NCBI RefSeq assembly: GCF_900323545.1 | Contig: NZ_OOHN01000008.1 | Span: 2,118,609 to 2,182,608, forward strand | Origin: Actinomyces sp. Marseille-P3109 | GTDB taxonomy: Bacteria; Actinomycetota; Actinomycetes; Actinomycetales; Actinomycetaceae | Length of the DNA: 64,000 bases | Reading direction: 5' to 3' | Shown: one piece after another, positions 19,328-27,538 of the stretch | Position numbering within the stretch: position 1 is the first letter of the stretch | How the letters are laid out: each line of letters opens with the position of its first letter | The notes under the pieces: generated by a model | Database searches by the model: none | What the model saw: the letters and a program-made list of their open reading frames with translations, nothing else | Told to the model about the DNA's origin: nothing | Program-made: the position numbers and the translations under genes

Positions 19328-19720
19328 TCAGTCGCCGGTGCCGTGGAAGACGGCCTCGAGGTTGTTGCCGTCGGGGTCGAGAACGAAGGCCCCGTAGTAG
19401 CCGGGGTGGTAGTGCGCACGCTCGCCGGGCCCGCCGTTGTCCTTGCCCCCAGCCGCCAGGGCCGCCTTGTGGAAGGCATCCACCTGCGCCGTCGACGACG
19501 CCGTCACGGCAACATGGCAGGGCGTCGGGCTCTTGGTCGGAGACAGCCATAGATCCGGGGGCACCCGGGCGTCCTGCGGAGCTCCGGGCACGGAGGCCCC
19601 CAACCCGGTGACGGGCCCGAACTCCATGACGACGCGGTAGCCCAGCGGCGCGAGCGCCGCCTCGTAGAAGGCCTTCGAAGCCTCCGGATCGCTGACATTC
19701 ACAGAGATGTGATCGATCAT
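19328..19720 (-). CDS. VOC (glyoxalase/bleomycin-resistance) family protein
   Basis: 130-aa single-domain VOC protein. The N-terminal MIDHISVNVSDPEASKAFYEAALAPLGY and C-terminal YHPGYYGAFVLDPDGNNLEAVFHG are typical of the paired beta-alpha-beta-beta-beta modules; His4 and the Glu of NLEAV would be metal ligands in enzymatic members. The substrate is unknown. It is a single gene followed by the hairpin at 19230-19257, with a very long palindrome just upstream. Confidence 0.85.
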   Translation of the reverse strand: MIDHISVNVSDPEASKAFYEAALAPLGYRVVMEFGPVTGLGASVPGAPQDARVPPDLWLSPTKSPTPCHVAVTASSTAQVDAFHKAALAAGGKDNGGPGERAHYHPGYYGAFVLDPDGNNLEAVFHGTGD

Positions 19721-19789
19721 GCACCCAGGCTAGCGGTGCGCACCGGGACGCGTAAGGCCCGGCTGCCTCTTTCCGCACCTCTCGGACAT

Positions 19790-19856
19790 CGAGCCGGGCG
19801 TTTCTCGCGTAGCCCTACGGTATTTCTGTAGGGCTACGCGAGAAACGCCCGGCTCG
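19790..19856. repeat. 29-bp perfect palindrome with 9-nt loop
   Basis: Arms 19790-19818 and 19828-19856 are exact reverse complements of 29 bases; the loop is GGTATTTCT. It lies between the purL stop (19878) and the VOC start (19720). It can act as a purL terminator, but it is far longer than other terminators in the window and has no U-tract. Confidence 0.97.
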
Positions 19857-19877
19857 GTACGGAGTGGAGGGACGAGC

Positions 19878-22238
19878 TCAGAACAGGCCCGGCAGGACGC
19901 CCTCGACGTCGGCCCCGAGCTCGGCCAGGTCCAGGACGAGGGGCCGGCCGGCACCGCCGTCGGCGAGCAGGTCGCTGCCGGCCACGACGAGCAGGTCGCC
20001 ACCGGTGGTGCCCAGGCGGGCGACGGCGACGTCCTCGGCCTCGGCGGCCGCGGTCACGGCGGGCACGAGCTCCTCGCGCACGGCGACGATCGCGCGGGCC
20101 CCGGACTCGGAGAACAGGGCGGTGAAGTCGTCCACGCCCTCCTCCTGGATGGCGGTCAGGTCCACGCTGGCGCCGACGCCGCATCGCAGGCAGGAGTCCA
20201 CGAGGGTCTGGATGAGGCCGCCGGCGGAGCAGTCGTGGGCAGCGCGCACCAGCGGCTCGCCACCGGGCCCCTCCGCCTCGCTGAGAGCCAGCAGCACACG
20301 CCCGAGGGCCATCTCCGCCTCGAGGTCGACGCGAGGGGGCCGCCCGCCGAGGTGGTCGTGGACCACGCGGGACCAGGCCGAGCCGTCGAGCTCGTCGGCG
20401 GTGGCACCCAGGGCCATGATGGCCAGGCCCTCCTCGTGCCAGCCCGAGGGGTTGGCCCGGCGCACGTCGTCCATGACGCCCAGGACGCCGACGACGGGCG
20501 TGGGGTTGATCGAGGAGTCGATCTGCCCCTTGACCTTGCCGTGGGAGTTGTAGAGGGAGACGTTGCCGCCGGTGACCGGCACGCCCATGACGGCGCAGGC
20601 GTCGGCCAGGCCGGTGATGGCCTCGACGAGCTGCCACATGGCGTCGGGGTCCTCCGGCGATCCGAAGTTGAGGCAGTCGGTGACGGCCAGGGGCCGGGCG
20701 CCCACGGTGCACACGTTGCGGTAGGACTCGGCCAGGGCCTGGGCGGCGCCGGTGGCGGGGTCGAGCTTGGTGAAGCGGCCGTTGGCGTCGGTGGCGATGG
20801 CCACGCCTCGTCCGGTGGCCTCGTCGACGCGGATGACGCCGGCGTCGTCGGGCTGGCACAGGGCGGTGTCGCCGCGCACGAACCGGTCGTACTGGTTGGT
20901 GACCCAGGCGGTGGAGGCCTGGTTGGGGTTCGTCACGACGGCGCGCACCTGCTCGGCGAGCTCGACGGCACTGCCGGGGCGGGCCAGGCGCTCAGTGGTG
21001 TCCGCGTTGAGCTCGTCCTGCCAGGCGGGGCGGGCGTAGGGGCGATCGTAGGTGGGGCCCTCGTGCGCCACGGTGCGCGGGTCGACGTCGACGATCCGCT
21101 CCCCGAAGTGGTCGATGGTCAGGCGGCCCGATCCGTTGACCTCGCCGATGACGGCGGCCTCGACGTCCCACTTGTCGATGACGGCCATGAACTCCTCGAG
21201 CTTGTCGGGCGCGACGACGGCCATCATGCGCTCCTGGGACTCGCTCATGAGGATCTCGCCGGCGGTCAGGGTGGGGTCGCGCAGCAGCACCTTCTCCAGG
21301 TCGACGTGCATGCCGCCGTCGCCGTTGGAGGCCAGCTCGGAGGTCGCGCAGGAGATGCCGGCGGCGCCCAGGTCCTGGATCCCGAGCACGAGCCCGGCGC
21401 CGAACAGGTCCAGGCAGCACTCGATGAGGACCTTCTCCATGAAGGGGTCTCCCACCTGGACGCTGGGCCGCTTGGCGGGCATGCCATCCTCGAAGGACTC
21501 GGACGCCAGGATGGAGGCACCGCCGATCCCGTCGCCGCCGGTGCGCGCCCCGAAGAGCACCACCTTGTTGCCGGCGCCCGTGGCGTTGGCCAGGTGGATG
21601 TCCTCGTGGCGCAGCACGCCCACGCACAGGGCGTTGACCAGCGGGTTCTCCTGGTAGGAGGAGTCGAACTCGGTCTCGCCGCCGATGTTGGGCAGTCCCA
21701 GGGAGTTGCCGTAGGTGCCCACGCCGGCCACGACGCCGTGGACGACGCGCGCGGTGTCGGGATGGTCGACGGCGCCGAAGCGCAGCTGGTCCATGACGGC
21801 CACGGGCCTCGCCCCCATGGAGATGATGTCGCGCACGATGCCGCCCACACCGGTGGCGGCCCCCTGGTAGGGCTCGACGTAGCTGGGATGGTTGTGGGAC
21901 TCGACCTTGTAGGTCACGGCCCAGCCGTCGCCGATGTCGACGACGCCGGCGTTCTCCCCCATGCCGACCAGGAGGTGCTCACGCATCTCGGGAGTGGTCT
22001 TGGCGCCGAACTGGCGCAGGTGGACCTTGGAGGACTTGTAGGAGCAGTGCTCGGACCACATGACCGAGTACATGGCCAGCTCGGCGTTGGTGGGGCGCCG
22101 CCCCAGGAGCTCACGGATGGACTCGTACTCGTCGGCCTTGAGGCCCAGATCCTTCCAGGGCATCTCCCGCTCGGGGGTTGCGGCGGCGTCGGCAACGGTG
22201 TCGGGGTGGGCGGATGGGATCGCGGGCTCGGGCGCCAT
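19878..22238 (-). CDS. purL: Phosphoribosylformylglycinamidine synthase subunit II
   Basis: 786 aa, the small-PurL length that works with separate PurQ and PurS (both encoded at 26.4-27.4 kb). It converts FGAR to FGAM in the fourth step of purine synthesis. Visible: [15 protein letters not shown], the catalytic [38 protein letters not shown] and a C-terminal synthase half with TGGNVSLYN. The ATG at 22238 is chosen because AGGAG lies five bases upstream; the frame is open further up but without coding signs. It diverges from a glycosyltransferase gene starting at 22450. Confidence 0.96.
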   Translation of the reverse strand: MAPEPAIPSAHPDTVADAAATPEREMPWKDLGLKADEYESIRELLGRRPTNAELAMYSVMWSEHCSYKSSKVHLRQFGAKTTPEMREHLLVGMGENAGVVDIGDGWAVTYKVESHNHPSYVEPYQGAATGVGGIVRDIISMGARPVAVMDQLRFGAVDHPDTARVVHGVVAGVGTYGNSLGLPNIGGETEFDSSYQENPLVNALCVGVLRHEDIHLANATGAGNKVVLFGARTGGDGIGGASILASESFEDGMPAKRPSVQVGDPFMEKVLIECCLDLFGAGLVLGIQDLGAAGISCATSELASNGDGGMHVDLEKVLLRDPTLTAGEILMSESQERMMAVVAPDKLEEFMAVIDKWDVEAAVIGEVNGSGRLTIDHFGERIVDVDPRTVAHEGPTYDRPYARPAWQDELNADTTERLARPGSAVELAEQVRAVVTNPNQASTAWVTNQYDRFVRGDTALCQPDDAGVIRVDEATGRGVAIATDANGRFTKLDPATGAAQALAESYRNVCTVGARPLAVTDCLNFGSPEDPDAMWQLVEAITGLADACAVMGVPVTGGNVSLYNSHGKVKGQIDSSINPTPVVGVLGVMDDVRRANPSGWHEEGLAIMALGATADELDGSAWSRVVHDHLGGRPPRVDLEAEMALGRVLLALSEAEGPGGEPLVRAAHDCSAGGLIQTLVDSCLRCGVGASVDLTAIQEEGVDDFTALFSESGARAIVAVREELVPAVTAAAEAEDVAVARLGTTGGDLLVVAGSDLLADGGAGRPLVLDLAELGADVEGVLPGLF

Positions 22239-22449
22239 GGGTGCTCCTGGTCGAAGAGGGAGTGCGGCCGGGCCAAGCCTACCCGCGCCCCGCGGCGCCC
22301 TCACATCACCAGCGCACCGACCCAGCGCTCCCTGCGCCCTCCATCACGCCGCCTGGATTCCGGCCGAGAAATATGCCGAAACGGCAACGAGGCGCCACGC
22401 CCGCCCTCAAAGTGCTGCGCCTCACACGATTTCGAGGGAAGATCGTGGC

Positions 22450-23862
22450 ATGAGAGATATCGACGTCGCCCCACTGCCCCTGTCGCATCTGGAGAGCCAC
22501 CTGGACGAGGTGGCCGTCAGGCGGTTGCGCACGAGCCTGGCGGGGGCCGAGGCCCTGCTGGAGGGACGCACCGTGTGGACGGTGACGCCGTCGGCCGCCG
22601 CCGGCTCGGGACCGGCGGAGACGGTCGCACCCCTCGTGGGCTACTCCTTGGGCGCCGGCCTCGACGTGCGCTGGCTGACCCTGGACGCGCCCGAGGAGTT
22701 CACCCAGATCGCGGACCGGCTGCACGCAGGCATCCACGGCGACCGCGGCGACGGCGGCAAGCTCGGGGACAAGCAGCGCGACATCTACGAGCACGTCCTG
22801 TCCTCCAACGCGGAGAACATCGTTGACGAGGTCCGCCCCGACGACGTCGTCATCCTCCACGACCCGCCCACAGCGGGCCTGGCCAAGGCACTCAAGGCCG
22901 TGGGCGCCACGGTCATCTGGCGCTGCCACGCCGGAGCCGAGGGCGCGGGCGAGGCCGCCGACTACGCCTGGGCCTTCCTGGACCGCTACCTGGAGGACGT
23001 GGACCTGGTGGTCGTCTCTCGCCCCGAGTACCGCCCGCCCTACATCGAGGCCGAGCACTGCGCGGTCCTGGCCCCCTCGATCGACGCCGACTCCCCCAAG
23101 AACCGGGTCCTGGACCTGGACGAGGCCTGGTCGGTGGCGCGCCTGTCCGGGATCTTCGCCGGCGAGCCGCCCTTCGAGGCCGTGCCCTTCATGCGTCACG
23201 ACGGGCGCGCCGACGCCTTCCGCGGCCTGGCCGACGACCCGGTCCTGGCCGGCGGCCCGGTGCCGCTGGGCGCCCGGGTCGTCACCCAGGTCAACCGCTG
23301 GGACCGCCTCAAGGGCGGTCTGGAACTGGTGGAGGCCTTCGCGGAGAGCATCGCCCTGCTGCCCGAGGACGCCCACCTGCTGCTGGTCGGCCCCTCCCCG
23401 GACGGGCCCGAGTCGCAGGCGACCCTGACCCAGATCGTGGAGCGCTGCTCAGTGCTGCCCGACTCGGTCGCCTCCCGGATCCACGTGGCCGCGGTGAGCA
23501 TGGAGGACCGGGAGGTCAACGCCACCGTCGTCAACGCTGTCCAGCGGGTCAGCTCGGTGGTCACCCAGCGCTCCCTGGTCGAGGCCTTCGGGCTGACCGT
23601 CGCCGAGGCGATGTGGAAGAAGGCCCCGGTGGTCGCCTCCGCGGTGGGCGGCATCCGCGACCAGATCGACGACGGCGTCGACGGCGTCCTGATCGACCCG
23701 GCCGACGGCGCCGCCTGGGCCGAGGCCGTGCGCGACCTGCTGCTCTTCCCCGAGCGGGCCCGGGAGATGGGGCTGGCCGCGCACGAGTCCGTGCGCCGGG
23801 AGTTCCTGTCCAACCGGCACCTGCAGGACCTCCTGCAGATCGTGGCCGACCTGGTGGGCTAG
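22450..23862 (+). CDS. GT4 glycosyltransferase, trehalose synthase (TreT)-like
   Basis: 470 aa. The GT-B fold is seen from VGYSLGAGLDVRWLTLDAPEEFTQI, through the middle DDVVILHDPPTAGLAKALKAVGATVIWRCH, to the C-terminal nucleotide-sugar half with VTQVNRWDRLKGGLELVEAF, SLVEAFGLTVAEAMWKKAPVVAS and VGGIRDQIDDGVDGVLIDP. The HDP, WRCH and EAFGLTVAEAMWK patterns match TreT, which makes trehalose from an NDP-glucose and glucose; other GT4 activities remain possible. ATG at 22450, with GAGGGA about 10 bases upstream. Stands alone. Confidence 0.8.
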   Translation: MRDIDVAPLPLSHLESHLDEVAVRRLRTSLAGAEALLEGRTVWTVTPSAAAGSGPAETVAPLVGYSLGAGLDVRWLTLDAPEEFTQIADRLHAGIHGDRGDGGKLGDKQRDIYEHVLSSNAENIVDEVRPDDVVILHDPPTAGLAKALKAVGATVIWRCHAGAEGAGEAADYAWAFLDRYLEDVDLVVVSRPEYRPPYIEAEHCAVLAPSIDADSPKNRVLDLDEAWSVARLSGIFAGEPPFEAVPFMRHDGRADAFRGLADDPVLAGGPVPLGARVVTQVNRWDRLKGGLELVEAFAESIALLPEDAHLLLVGPSPDGPESQATLTQIVERCSVLPDSVASRIHVAAVSMEDREVNATVVNAVQRVSSVVTQRSLVEAFGLTVAEAMWKKAPVVASAVGGIRDQIDDGVDGVLIDPADGAAWAEAVRDLLLFPERAREMGLAAHESVRREFLSNRHLQDLLQIVADLVG

Positions 23863-23890
23863 CGATCGACTGACTGACGGCACCTTCAGG

Positions 23891-23911
23891 CCCGAGCGAA
23901 TCCGGCTCGGG
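23891..23911 (+). terminator. Hairpin after glycosyltransferase gene
   Basis: Arms CCCGAGC (23891-23897) and GCTCGGG (23905-23911) with a 7-nt loop, 28 bp after the stop. No U-tract. Confidence 0.5.
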
Positions 23912-23990
23912 ACAGGCCTCAACCGCCAGATCGGGAGGATCAGTCCCTCATGCGGTTCGCCGCCCCGCAGGAAGCCACGTCATCAAGATA

Positions 23991-24020
23991 CAAATGGTCA
24001 TGAGTGCAAATGGTCATTTG
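23991..24020. promoter_or_regulatory. Candidate ArsR-type operator
   Basis: A perfect palindrome CAAATGGTCATTTG (24007-24020) is preceded 16 bp upstream by a repeated half, CAAATGGTCAT (23991-24001). It sits 36 bp before the GTG start of an ArsR-family gene, the usual place for autoregulation. Confidence 0.6.
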
Positions 24021-24055
24021 TGTTAGGGTGGGGTCGTCGATCTGAGGAGGAGCGT

Positions 24056-24391
24056 GTGGGAGCGGCAGAGGCGATCGATGTCGATGTGGCGCTGCGGGCG
24101 CTGGCCGATGGGAACCGTCGGGCGATCCTGCGGGTGATCCGTTCAGAGCCGCAGCCTGTCGGTGTCGTCGCGCAGGCGGTCGGGCTGTCGCAGCAGACCA
24201 CCTCGCACCATCTTCGAACCCTTCACAGGGCGGGTCTGGCGACCGTCACCGCCGATCACACGCGCCGCCTGTACGCGCTGAGCACGGATGGACTCGCGGC
24301 GGTGCGCTCCTACCTCGACGACTTCTGGCCCGAGAGGCTGGCGGCCCTCAAGTCCGCCGTCGAGCAGCGAGAGGAGAAGCAGCATGGCTGA
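24056..24391 (+). CDS. ArsR-family winged-helix regulator
   Basis: 111 aa. The winged helix spans DVALRALADGNRRAILRVIRSE, then VGVVAQAVGLSQQTTSHHLRTLHRAGLATV (recognition helix SQQTTSHHLRTL) and the wing HTRRLYAL. No cysteine metal site is visible, so it is probably of the SRPBCC-associated, non-metal ArsR type. The GTG at 24056 is chosen because GAGGAGGAG lies directly upstream; this start also leaves the palindromic operator outside the gene. It overlaps the next gene by 8 bp and heads a four-gene operon. Confidence 0.87.
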   Translation: MGAAEAIDVDVALRALADGNRRAILRVIRSEPQPVGVVAQAVGLSQQTTSHHLRTLHRAGLATVTADHTRRLYALSTDGLAAVRSYLDDFWPERLAALKSAVEQREEKQHG

Positions 24392-24818
24392 GTTCCGTGA
24401 CTCCATTGAGATCGAGGCGCCCCCGCAGGCGGTGTTCGAGTACCTGACCACCAACGAGGGCATGACGGCGTGGATGGGGCAGTACGCCGATCTCGACCCG
24501 ACGCCGGGTGGCCGGTTCGCGGTCGATATCGCCGGTTATCCCGTGCGGGGCGAGTACCTCGTGGTCGAGCCGTTCAAGCGCGTGGTGGTCTCGTGGGGGT
24601 TCGCCGGCAGTGACGAGCTGCCCGCCGGCGCCTCCAGGGTCGAGTTCCTCCTGACCCCGATCACTGGTGGCACGCGTGTGGACCTGTGCCACGTCGATCT
24701 GCCCGAGCCCGAGGTCCGCGGGCACGCGCACGGCTGGGCCCATTTCCTGCCCCGCCTCGCGATCGCCGGCGCAGGCGGGGACGCCGGTGCGGACCACTGG
24801 CGGCCCCTGACCGACTGA
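24384..24818 (+). CDS. SRPBCC (AHSA1-type) domain protein
   Basis: 144-aa START/AHSA1-like fold: MAEFRDSIEIEAPPQAVFEYLTTNEGMTAWMG opens the hydrophobic-pocket domain, followed by PGGRFAVDIAGYPVRGEYLVVEPFKRVVVSWGF and a C-terminal GWAHFLPRLAIAGAG helix. Such proteins are commonly paired with ArsR regulators in actinobacteria, and overlap of the two genes (ATGGCTGA) implies coupled translation. Ligand unknown. Confidence 0.88.
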   Translation: MAEFRDSIEIEAPPQAVFEYLTTNEGMTAWMGQYADLDPTPGGRFAVDIAGYPVRGEYLVVEPFKRVVVSWGFAGSDELPAGASRVEFLLTPITGGTRVDLCHVDLPEPEVRGHAHGWAHFLPRLAIAGAGGDAGADHWRPLTD

Positions 24819-24839
24819 CCGCCGATGGGAGGCGCAGCC

Positions 24840-25211
24840 ATGGCAGCAATGACGCCCGAGCAGCACCACCTCGTTCAGCGCGTCCGCGCGCTGGTCGATG
24901 ATGAACCGGACGTGCGCGAGGTGTCCATGTTCGGAGGCCGCGCGATCATGGTCAACGACAAGATGGTCGTCAGCGCCGGGAAGACCGGCGACCTCCTGGT
25001 ACGCGTCGCCGCCGGGCATCATGAGGCGCTTCTGGGCGAGCCGGGTGCCGCGCAGGCCCGGATGGGGGCCGGGCGAGGCATGGGGCCCGGCTGGATCACC
25101 GTCGCTCCTGAGGCCGTCGCCGATGACGGTCTCCTTGCCTTCTGGGTTGAGGTGGCCATGAGGCACAACCGCGCCATCACCGGCGGGGAATCGGGGAGCG
25201 AGGGATCATGA
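24840..25211 (+). CDS. TfoX N-terminal domain protein
   Basis: 123 aa resembling the TfoX/Sxy N-terminal domain: VREVSMFGGRAIMVNDKMVVSAGKTGDLLVRV is the typical MFGG...F/L core. The C-terminal TfoX domain is absent, as in many actinobacterial members of unknown role. The ATG at 24840 is preceded by GGGAGG at good spacing. It lies 21 bp after the SRPBCC gene and overlaps the next gene by four bases (ATGA). Confidence 0.85.
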   Translation: MAAMTPEQHHLVQRVRALVDDEPDVREVSMFGGRAIMVNDKMVVSAGKTGDLLVRVAAGHHEALLGEPGAAQARMGAGRGMGPGWITVAPEAVADDGLLAFWVEVAMRHNRAITGGESGSEGS

Positions 25212-25867
25212 GCGCCTTCCAGGGACTACCGACAGCCCTGTTCGAGTTCTTCGCCGACCTGGCGCAGGACAACTCGAAGGACTTCTGGAGCGTCAACAGG
25301 CAGCGTTGGCAGCGGGACGTGAAAGCCCCCATGAGTGCACTGGTTGACGAGCTCTCCAGCGAGTTCGGCCCGTTGCGCATGTTCCGCCCCAACCGTGACC
25401 TACGTTTCACCCAAGACAAGACCCCCTACAAGCTCTGGACAGGCGCCACCAGCACTCCTCAGGCCACCGGTGGAATCGGCTACTACCTCAGTGTGTCGGC
25501 CACCGGTATCACCACCGGTTACGGAGCCATGCGGATGACCGCCGACCAGCTCGGCCGTTTCCGGGGCGCCATCGACGCCGACGTCACCGGAATCCGGTTC
25601 GAGGAGATCACCCAAGAGCTCGCCGCACAGGGGCTGCCCGTCACACCCGGTGCCGACCAGCCACTGAAGAACGCACCGCGCGGCTGGCCGACCGACCATC
25701 CCCGCATCAACTTCCTCAGATGGAAAGGGGCAGCAGTCATTCAGGAGTGGCCCACCGACACCTGGATGCATACTCCCCGGGTGTGCGAGAGGATCCGAGA
25801 CATCTGGACCGCCGTCGGGCCTCTCAAGGCATGGCTCGACGAGCACGTCTCGCAGCACAATCACTGA
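25208..25867 (+). CDS. DUF2461 family protein
   Basis: 219 aa. The start FQGLPTALFEFFADLAQDNSKDFWSVNR and the central MFRPNRDLRFTQDKTPYKLWTGA are hallmark DUF2461 segments (an N-terminal helix pair followed by R-x-NRD-x-RFs-DK-PYK). Function unknown. It is the last gene of the ArsR-SRPBCC-TfoX-DUF2461 operon and is translationally coupled to the TfoX gene. Confidence 0.88.
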   Translation: MSAFQGLPTALFEFFADLAQDNSKDFWSVNRQRWQRDVKAPMSALVDELSSEFGPLRMFRPNRDLRFTQDKTPYKLWTGATSTPQATGGIGYYLSVSATGITTGYGAMRMTADQLGRFRGAIDADVTGIRFEEITQELAAQGLPVTPGADQPLKNAPRGWPTDHPRINFLRWKGAAVIQEWPTDTWMHTPRVCERIRDIWTAVGPLKAWLDEHVSQHNH

Positions 25868-26415
25868 CCAGTGAGCGGTCGACAGTCGTGTGCTGGAGAG
25901 TCGGTTCAGGGGACTTCGTCACATCATGAGCGGAGTTATCCACAGGCCGTGTCCACAGGCTTGTGCAGGGGTGTGTGGGTTCTTGGGATGTCGCCACTCC
26001 CCCTGTGCACAAGACCCGTTCGAGATCTCCAACCCGGGTGAGCGATCCTGCTGGAGGCTTCCCACAAACACCACCACGCACCTTGAGGCATCATCGCCAT
26101 AGACAGAGTTTTGCCTGAAAATGTGGGAAAACCGTCCGATCAGTCAGGCCCGGACCGCGTGCTTTCAGTGACATCGAGCCCGGCGGGGATGACAGCACAT
26201 TCTTCATCTTCGCGCAACCCGAGCGTGACCGCCGCACACCGGTCCGGGCAGCGAGTCGCCCCACCCTCTCCACAGTTCTACACAGGCCCTCGGCGGTCCT
26301 GTGGATAACTCGGAGGAGGGTGGGGCGAGGTGGTCCCCCACGTTGACGGTCATCCGGGAGCGGCGCAGCCGACGGCGCCCCGGGCGCGGGACGGGGCCCG
26401 GACGGGTCGGCGTCG
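25868..26415. other. Intergenic region with two perfect DnaA-box 9-mers
   Basis: 548 bp with no supported gene. It contains TTATCCACA at 25936-25944 and the inverted TGTGGATAA at 26300-26308, both exact consensus DnaA boxes, plus looser matches such as GTGTCCACA (near 25950) and CTGTGCACAAG (near 26004). No dnaA, dnaN or AT-rich unwinding stretch adjoins, so it is not an obvious replication origin. Confidence 0.5.
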
Positions 26416-27126
26416 TCAGGCGGCCAAAAGCGAGTCGATGGCCGAGCGGAAGACTCCCAGGCCGTCAGTACCGGTGCGCGGGCCGAGCTGCGAGCCGGGG
26501 CCGAATCCGGGCTCGACGGCGTGCTCGGGATGGGGCATGAGGCCGACGACGTTGCCGCGCTCGTTGCGCACGCCGGCGATGTCCCGGGCCGAGCCGTTGG
26601 GGTTGCCCACGTAGCGGAAGACGACGAGGCCCTCGCCCTCGAGGCGGTCGAGCTCCTCGGGCGCGGCGATGAAGTTGCCCTCCCCGTTCTTCATGGGGAC
26701 GACGATCTCCTCCCCGGCCGTGAACCGGTTGGTCCAGGCGGTCTGCGCGTTCTCGATGCGCAGGCGCTGCTCGACGCAGATGAAGCGCTGGTCCGCGTTG
26801 CGCAGGAGGGCACCGGGCAGGAGGTGGGCCTCGGCGAGGATCTGGAAGCCGTTGCAGATGCCGAGCACCGGCATGCCGCGCTCGGCGGCGGCCACGACCT
26901 CGCCCATGACGGGGGCGAAGCGGGCGATGGCGCCGCAGCGCAGGTAGTCGCCGTGGGAGAAGCCCCCGGGCACGACGACGGCGTCGACCCCGCGCAAGTC
27001 GGCATCCTTGTGCCACAGGCTCACCGGCTCGGCCCCGGCCAGGCGCACGGCGCGGGCGGCGTCGACGTCGTCGAGGGTGCCGGGGAAGGTGATGACGCCG
27101 ATGCGGGCGGTGGGAGAGTCACTCAC
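26416..27126 (-). CDS. purQ: Phosphoribosylformylglycinamidine synthase subunit I (glutaminase)
   Basis: 236-aa class I glutamine amidotransferase that feeds ammonia to PurL. The catalytic cysteine is in [12 protein letters not shown]; the His/Glu of the triad is in [14 protein letters not shown]-terminal [21 protein letters not shown] and [17 protein letters not shown] are typical. It starts 4 bp after the purS stop and so is in one operon with it, but separated from purL by about 4 kb. Confidence 0.95.
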   Translation of the reverse strand: MSDSPTARIGVITFPGTLDDVDAARAVRLAGAEPVSLWHKDADLRGVDAVVVPGGFSHGDYLRCGAIARFAPVMGEVVAAAERGMPVLGICNGFQILAEAHLLPGALLRNADQRFICVEQRLRIENAQTAWTNRFTAGEEIVVPMKNGEGNFIAAPEELDRLEGEGLVVFRYVGNPNGSARDIAGVRNERGNVVGLMPHPEHAVEPGFGPGSQLGPRTGTDGLGVFRSAIDSLLAA

Positions 27127-27129
27127 GGC

Positions 27130-27384
27130 TCAGGCCTCCTCGTCGGCGGCCACGGAGACGACGTCCTCGATGATCGGGTTGGACAGGAGCGTGGCGGCGG
27201 CCTCGCGGGCGGCGGCCAGGTGCTCCTCGGTGACGGGACCGTCCACGGTCAGCTCGAAGCGGCGTCCCTGGCGCACGCCGGTGAACTGGTCGAATCCGAG
27301 GCGGGGAAGGCTCCCGACGACGGCCTTGCCCTGGGGGTCAAGGATCTCGGGCTTGGGCATGACCTCGACGACGATGCGTCCCAT
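27130..27384 (-). CDS. purS: Phosphoribosylformylglycinamidine synthase subunit PurS
   Basis: 84 aa, typical PurS length. MGRIVVEVMPKPEILDPQGKAV opens it and VRQGRRFELTVDG marks the ferredoxin-like dimer fold. PurS bridges PurL and PurQ in the FGAM synthase complex. First gene of the purS-purQ pair; AGGAG precedes the ATG. Confidence 0.95.
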   Translation of the reverse strand: MGRIVVEVMPKPEILDPQGKAVVGSLPRLGFDQFTGVRQGRRFELTVDGPVTEEHLAAAREAAATLLSNPIIEDVVSVAADEEA

Positions 27385-27538
27385 GGGTGCTCCTCAGATA
27401 AGGCGGGATGAGTGCGCAGACAAGACTACCCGGACTTGACCGGGAGCATTCGTCCAGCAGAGCGGCGGGCGATCCCGGGGCGGGGGCCGCAACAGTGTCG
27501 AAGCGCTCCCGGTGCGGTCCTGGCCGGCCCCGGTCGGA

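Noticed and set aside
20235..22826. 863-codon open frame on the plus strand
   Set aside because: Antisense shadow of purL, continuing out of frame into the glycosyltransferase gene.
25868..26415. Chromosomal replication origin
   Set aside because: Only two exact DnaA boxes, no AT-rich unwinding region, and no dnaA, dnaN, recF or rpmH nearby.
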